DNA of 37,952 nucleotides from Roseisalinus antarcticus. GTDB lineage: Bacteria > Pseudomonadota > Alphaproteobacteria > Rhodobacterales > Rhodobacteraceae. The DNA is taken from assembly GCF_900172355.1 (NCBI RefSeq), contig NZ_FWFZ01000030.1, positions 1 to 37,952 on the forward strand. Direction: 5' to 3'. Positions within the stretch are counted from its first letter, which is position 1, and each line of letters begins with the position of its first letter. Below the pieces are notes generated by a model, which saw only the letters and a program-made list of their open reading frames with translations, was not told the DNA's origin and made no database searches. This document shows positions 34,294 through 37,952 of this stretch, piece by piece. Both the position numbers and the translations under genes were made by a program.

Positions 34294-37200
34294 ATGTTCG
34301 ACTATTATTACGGCGACCGCGACGGAGTCGCAGGCCTCTGGAAAACCGATGGATCCGGCAGCACGCCGGTCCTGGTCATGGTGGGGGCAATCGACGAGAT
34401 TGTCGGCCTGTCCGACGGAAGGGTCGCCTTTCACGAAGCGGCGCTGCATGAGACGTTCGTAACTGACGGCACACCGGCCGGCCTGACGGAGATCCCGACA
34501 TACGGCTTCTCCCGCCCACCCCCGCTGACGGCGCTGGGCACCGATCCGGCGACCAGCCTGCTGGTCAGCTACGATCCCGACGGGGTCTATCCTGCCGAAC
34601 TTGCCATTTACGACATCGCCACCGGGACACTGGAGCCCGTGCCGAATTCGAATGGCGCAGGAATCATGGTGTCTAGTGGGTATTTCCCCGAGGATTCCCA
34701 GAACAGGTCCCTGTTCAGCACTTTCATCGGGCAAGATGAAACATTGTGGTTTGGCCAGGGCGCGGACGGCGATGCCATCGAAGTGCCAGCCCTCTTTCAG
34801 ACCCAGCGACTTGAAATGGCGGGCAAGCTTGCGCCCGAACTCTGGGCGTTCTCCGTCCAGAAGGACTTTAGCCGCGCGGTATTTGTCAGTGACGGGACAC
34901 CCGAAGGCACCCGGCGCATCACCGAATGGGCCTGGGCGAGGGACGTCGACATTGACGTGACGACCCAGGGACAGTTCATCGTCCGCGAAAGCGGCGCCAG
35001 CTACTGGCTGAATCCGGATGCCACGCTTGTCGCGCTCGGCAGCGGCGCCGAGAGCATCGAGGCCCTGGCTTATGGCGGTGTCGAATTTGCGTACTATGAG
35101 CTCGGGGTCGACGAAGGTGTCTATCCTGCCTCCCGCATGCTTGGCTATGAGGCGGCCGACGGCAGCTACATCATGGCCGGGAGGGCCCTGAAAAAGGTTC
35201 TCGATGACGACCCTCGCACGTCAGAGATCGAATTCAGGCTCGAACGTCTCGAAGGTGGGCTATGGTCCGCCGCCGGTTCGGACGACCGGCCCGAGCAGCT
35301 ACTCGACCTTGGCGGCAGCCCTCGCATACTGGTGCCGCTGGGCAATGGTCAATTCGTGACGCAGACGTCCGATGACACTTGGATCACCGACGGCACTGTC
35401 GCGGGCACCACATCGCTTGGCCTTGATATGACCAACATCCAGGTCTGGACGCCGAGCGATACCCTCGCCGTCTTTGGCGACAGAATTGGAAACTTTGTCG
35501 TCAGCGACGTGCAGACAGGCACGGCTGTTCATATTGACCTCGTCGGCAAGAATTACGGGACCGAAGAGGTGGTGCGCCTGCCGGACGGCGACCTACTCCT
35601 CATCCTCAGCAACATTGGCATCTGGCGGTACGATCAAGAGGCGGGCGTCGCCCGGCAAATTGTTGATGATGCTGCCCTGGCAGCAGCCGCGGTCAAAGCG
35701 ATCAGGGCTGACGAGGATTTTGAGTCCGACAGTGGCTGGAAAGGTCCGCATGCATCCCACCTGATCGGGGACGCCCTGCATGTCGTCGTCGACGATACCG
35801 AGGACCCCTTCTCCGGCCCAAGGGACCTTGTTCGAATCAACCTTCAGACGGGCGAGGCCCGAACCGTCATCACGGATTGGCAGGATGACTTCACGATCGT
35901 GGCCGTGCCCGAGGAACGGGATCGCCGCCCGCCGGACGCGGGCCTGATCGAATATGCCGCCCGCGACATCGCCTATTGGGTCGGAGAACGCACATTCGAG
36001 GGCAGTGCCGTTCTGGATGCCCTCGGCCAGCCAACCGGCTATTCCGCAACCCGGGTCTGGGACAACCATCCTTTCGCAGCCGTGGCCCTTGAAGGTGCCG
36101 GGCTGGAGCCGGTTCTTGCGATCCGGGAACCACCGATCTGCTTGACTGGCTGCAGAATGCCGACATGCAGGGGGTCGGGTATGCGGAACTCATGGCTGTG
36201 CTCGATGATGCGTCCGGCACGCTGGCGCAATGGATCACCTCCCGCGCACCGCAGGGCATCCATGTCACCGGCCACTCCCAGGGAGGGGCCCAGGCACAGG
36301 TTCTGTCGGCCGTGATGAGCGACCGGGATGTGCCGATCGCCTCTGTCACCACCTTCAACCCTGCCGGCATCTCGCGAGATGTCGGCAACTTGGCGAATCC
36401 GTCGCTGATTGGCGCGGTCGAACATCGTGTCTCGGCCGGGGATATCGTCAGCCTCGCGGGGCGCACCTACCTGGACGGAGACGTCGTGATCTACGATCTC
36501 GACACGATTGATCTGTCGAGTCCCTGGGCCCTGTGGTCCCATATCCTGACGGCGCATGTGGATCAGTGGTCGCGCGAGGGCCTGTACGACCTGACGTCCG
36601 GCTATTCGACCCCGGTTGCTCCGACGCCCCGCTCCGGCGAGCCTGTCGTCGTCGCCGGCTGACGGCCGACGAGCTTTCCGAAGGAGACTTCACCTATTTT
36701 GTCGGCGATGGCATTCGCGGTTGAGAGCCGGACAAGGAATACATCGGCTTTACACTGGCGATGGTTTCAACGGCGCACCTCGCCGGGCCTGGCGTTGCAG
36801 GCCAGATCGGTAAAGCGCTGGCGTCGCGCGATGGCGCGGACGACTTCCGGACTGCCATCGGCGCATTCTTCAAAGTTATCGGCATCGCCTGGGAGGTGAC
36901 TGTCGAAGTCAGCCGCCTTGTCGGGGAAGCCCTCGACAGTGCTGTCGCCGCAACCCGTGACGGCGCCTTGGCCCTGGCCGAGTTCACGGTGGATCAGTGG
37001 GGCCGTCTGTCGCAATGGACGGCCTCCTCCTGGGCGGCGGCAAAGTCGTGGTCGGCGGATGTTTGGCAGGACGTCCAAGAGACCGGGACATATGTCCTCG
37101 ACAAGACGCTCGAGTATGGCGGGGCGCTGATCCGCAACATCGGCAATGCGGCGGAGGCGGCCGCCGACGCGGTCACCTCGCTTGTTGGCGACGCAGTCGA

Positions 37201-37952
37201 CTGGTTGTTCGGCGACGAGACCGAAGACTACAATCTGACAGGCGGCGCGGAGTCCGAAAGGTGGATCCTCGGACGCGGAAACGACATCTTCAACCCCGGC
37301 GGCGGGTTCGACGAAGTCTTTCTTGGACCGGGCCACGATACGGTCAAGGGCCTGCCCGGAGATCTCGACGGCCTGAAGATCAGGGATTTTACCGACGACG
37401 ACTGGCTGATTCTGTCTGACGCCTGGACGTCATCCTGGCGGATGGGGCAGGGGCCGGGTTTCGCGACCGTGGATCTCGATACCGACGACGACGGCCAGTT
37501 CGACACCACGATCAGGCTGGACGGCGAGATTGATCCCTCCGAGGCAAGAGTCTCGCGGGACGGTTCGGGTTTTGTCATCCGCACGCGGGGATCCTCTGTC
37601 GGGATCGCCGATGAAGGAAGCGACGAGAACGACACCATCCCGGGGTCCCCTGGCAATGACATCGTCAGGGGGAAGAAGGGCAACGACAGGCTACACGGCT
37701 TGGGCGGCAACGACACGCTCGATGGCGGCGCTGATTACGACCTCCTCGACGGCGGCGCCGACGATGACGCGCTCTACGGCGGCGCGGGCAACGACCGGCT
37801 GGAGGGGCGCAGCGGGAATGACCATGGCTCCGGCGGGTCCGGCGACGACATCATCGTCACCGGCACGGGCAACGACACCTTCCGCGGCTGGAAGGGCGAT
37901 GACGAGATCTACGCCATCAGCGGCAACAACACCCTGCGCGGCGACGATGGCA
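34294..37952 (+). pseudogene. RTX lipase-like exoprotein, broken by two frameshifts and a stop; C-terminus beyond right edge
   Basis: Read through its lesions, the product has three parts. The N-terminal part (34294 to about 35900) has ELWxTDGT-type repeats (AGLWKTDG, VTDGTPAG, VSDGTPEG, ITDGTVAG), probably a propeller. Next is an alpha/beta-hydrolase lipase domain with LDWLQNADMQGVGYAEL, nucleophile motif GHSQGG (about 36274), AGDIVS and a late His (ILTAH). Last comes a helical linker and RTX nonapeptides (GNDTLDGGADYDLLDGG) from about 37640. Lesions: one base missing near 36124-36130 (an added G would give AIRGTTDLLDW, the family pattern); one missing near 36650-36662 (otherwise AGLTADELSEGD); TGA at 36722-36724. 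Beyond these the frame is open to the edge. It may be a true pseudogene, or the contig may carry errors here. The start is uncertain (TTG at 34189 possible). Confidence 0.82.
37826..37952. repeat. 127-bp inverted terminal repeat, right copy (contig-end overlap)
   Basis: Exact reverse complement of bases 1-127. It encodes the RTX block GDDIIVTGTGNDTFRG onward in the plus-strand lipase gene, exactly as in the minus-strand gene at the left end. Both genes therefore enter the same sequence at the point where the contig stops. Confidence 0.9.

Overview
The window looks like one complete assembly contig from a GC-rich alphaproteobacterium, most likely of the Rhodobacterales (Roseobacter/Paracoccaceae type). 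This is inferred from base composition, codon use, long overlapping ABC-transporter operons and large RTX exoproteins; there is no rRNA or marker gene to prove it. Both contig ends lie inside RTX (calcium-binding nonapeptide repeat) genes that point outward. The first 127 bases are the exact reverse complement of the last 127, which is what a de Bruijn assembler leaves when two RTX paralogues run into the same repeat node.

Layout. 1-4204 (-): an RTX adhesin-like protein with three beta-helix modules, cut by the left edge. 4205-5010: no convincing gene. 5011-5487 (-): hemerythrin. 5488-6443: no intact gene, one possible remnant. 6444-7331 (-): EamA-type permease. 7681-14006 (+): a six-gene operon, an XRE-cupin regulator followed by oppB-C-D-F-A-type peptide importer genes, all translationally coupled. 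14128-25278: a carbohydrate-use island. It has a divergent pair of operons: (-) ABC ATPase, 2-hydroxyacid dehydrogenase, SIS sugar isomerase and PfkB kinase; (+) sugar-binding protein, two permeases, a small unknown protein and two tandem NodB-fold proteins. A convergent (-) pair follows, a GH4 glycosidase and a cupin protein. 25453-26208 (+): the DeoR-family regulator that probably controls the island. A GAGCG-N2-TTTTGCG motif occurs both upstream of deoR/GH4 and next to the divergent ABC promoter.

26847-29816 (-): a 989-residue TIR-transmembrane-TPR protein with twelve 48-residue repeats, divergent from 30118-33177 (+), a PAS-PAS-PAS-GGDEF-EAL protein. A perfect 17-bp palindrome lies between them. 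33427-33850: IS21 (istB plus right end) and a second transposase tail, both decayed. 34294-37952 (+): an RTX lipase gene broken by two single-base frameshifts and one stop codon, running off the right edge.

The best leads are the TIR-TPR/c-di-GMP gene pair with its palindrome, the tandem NodB-like proteins that have both lost the FDDG motif, the shared DeoR operator candidate, and the RTX repeats at both contig ends.
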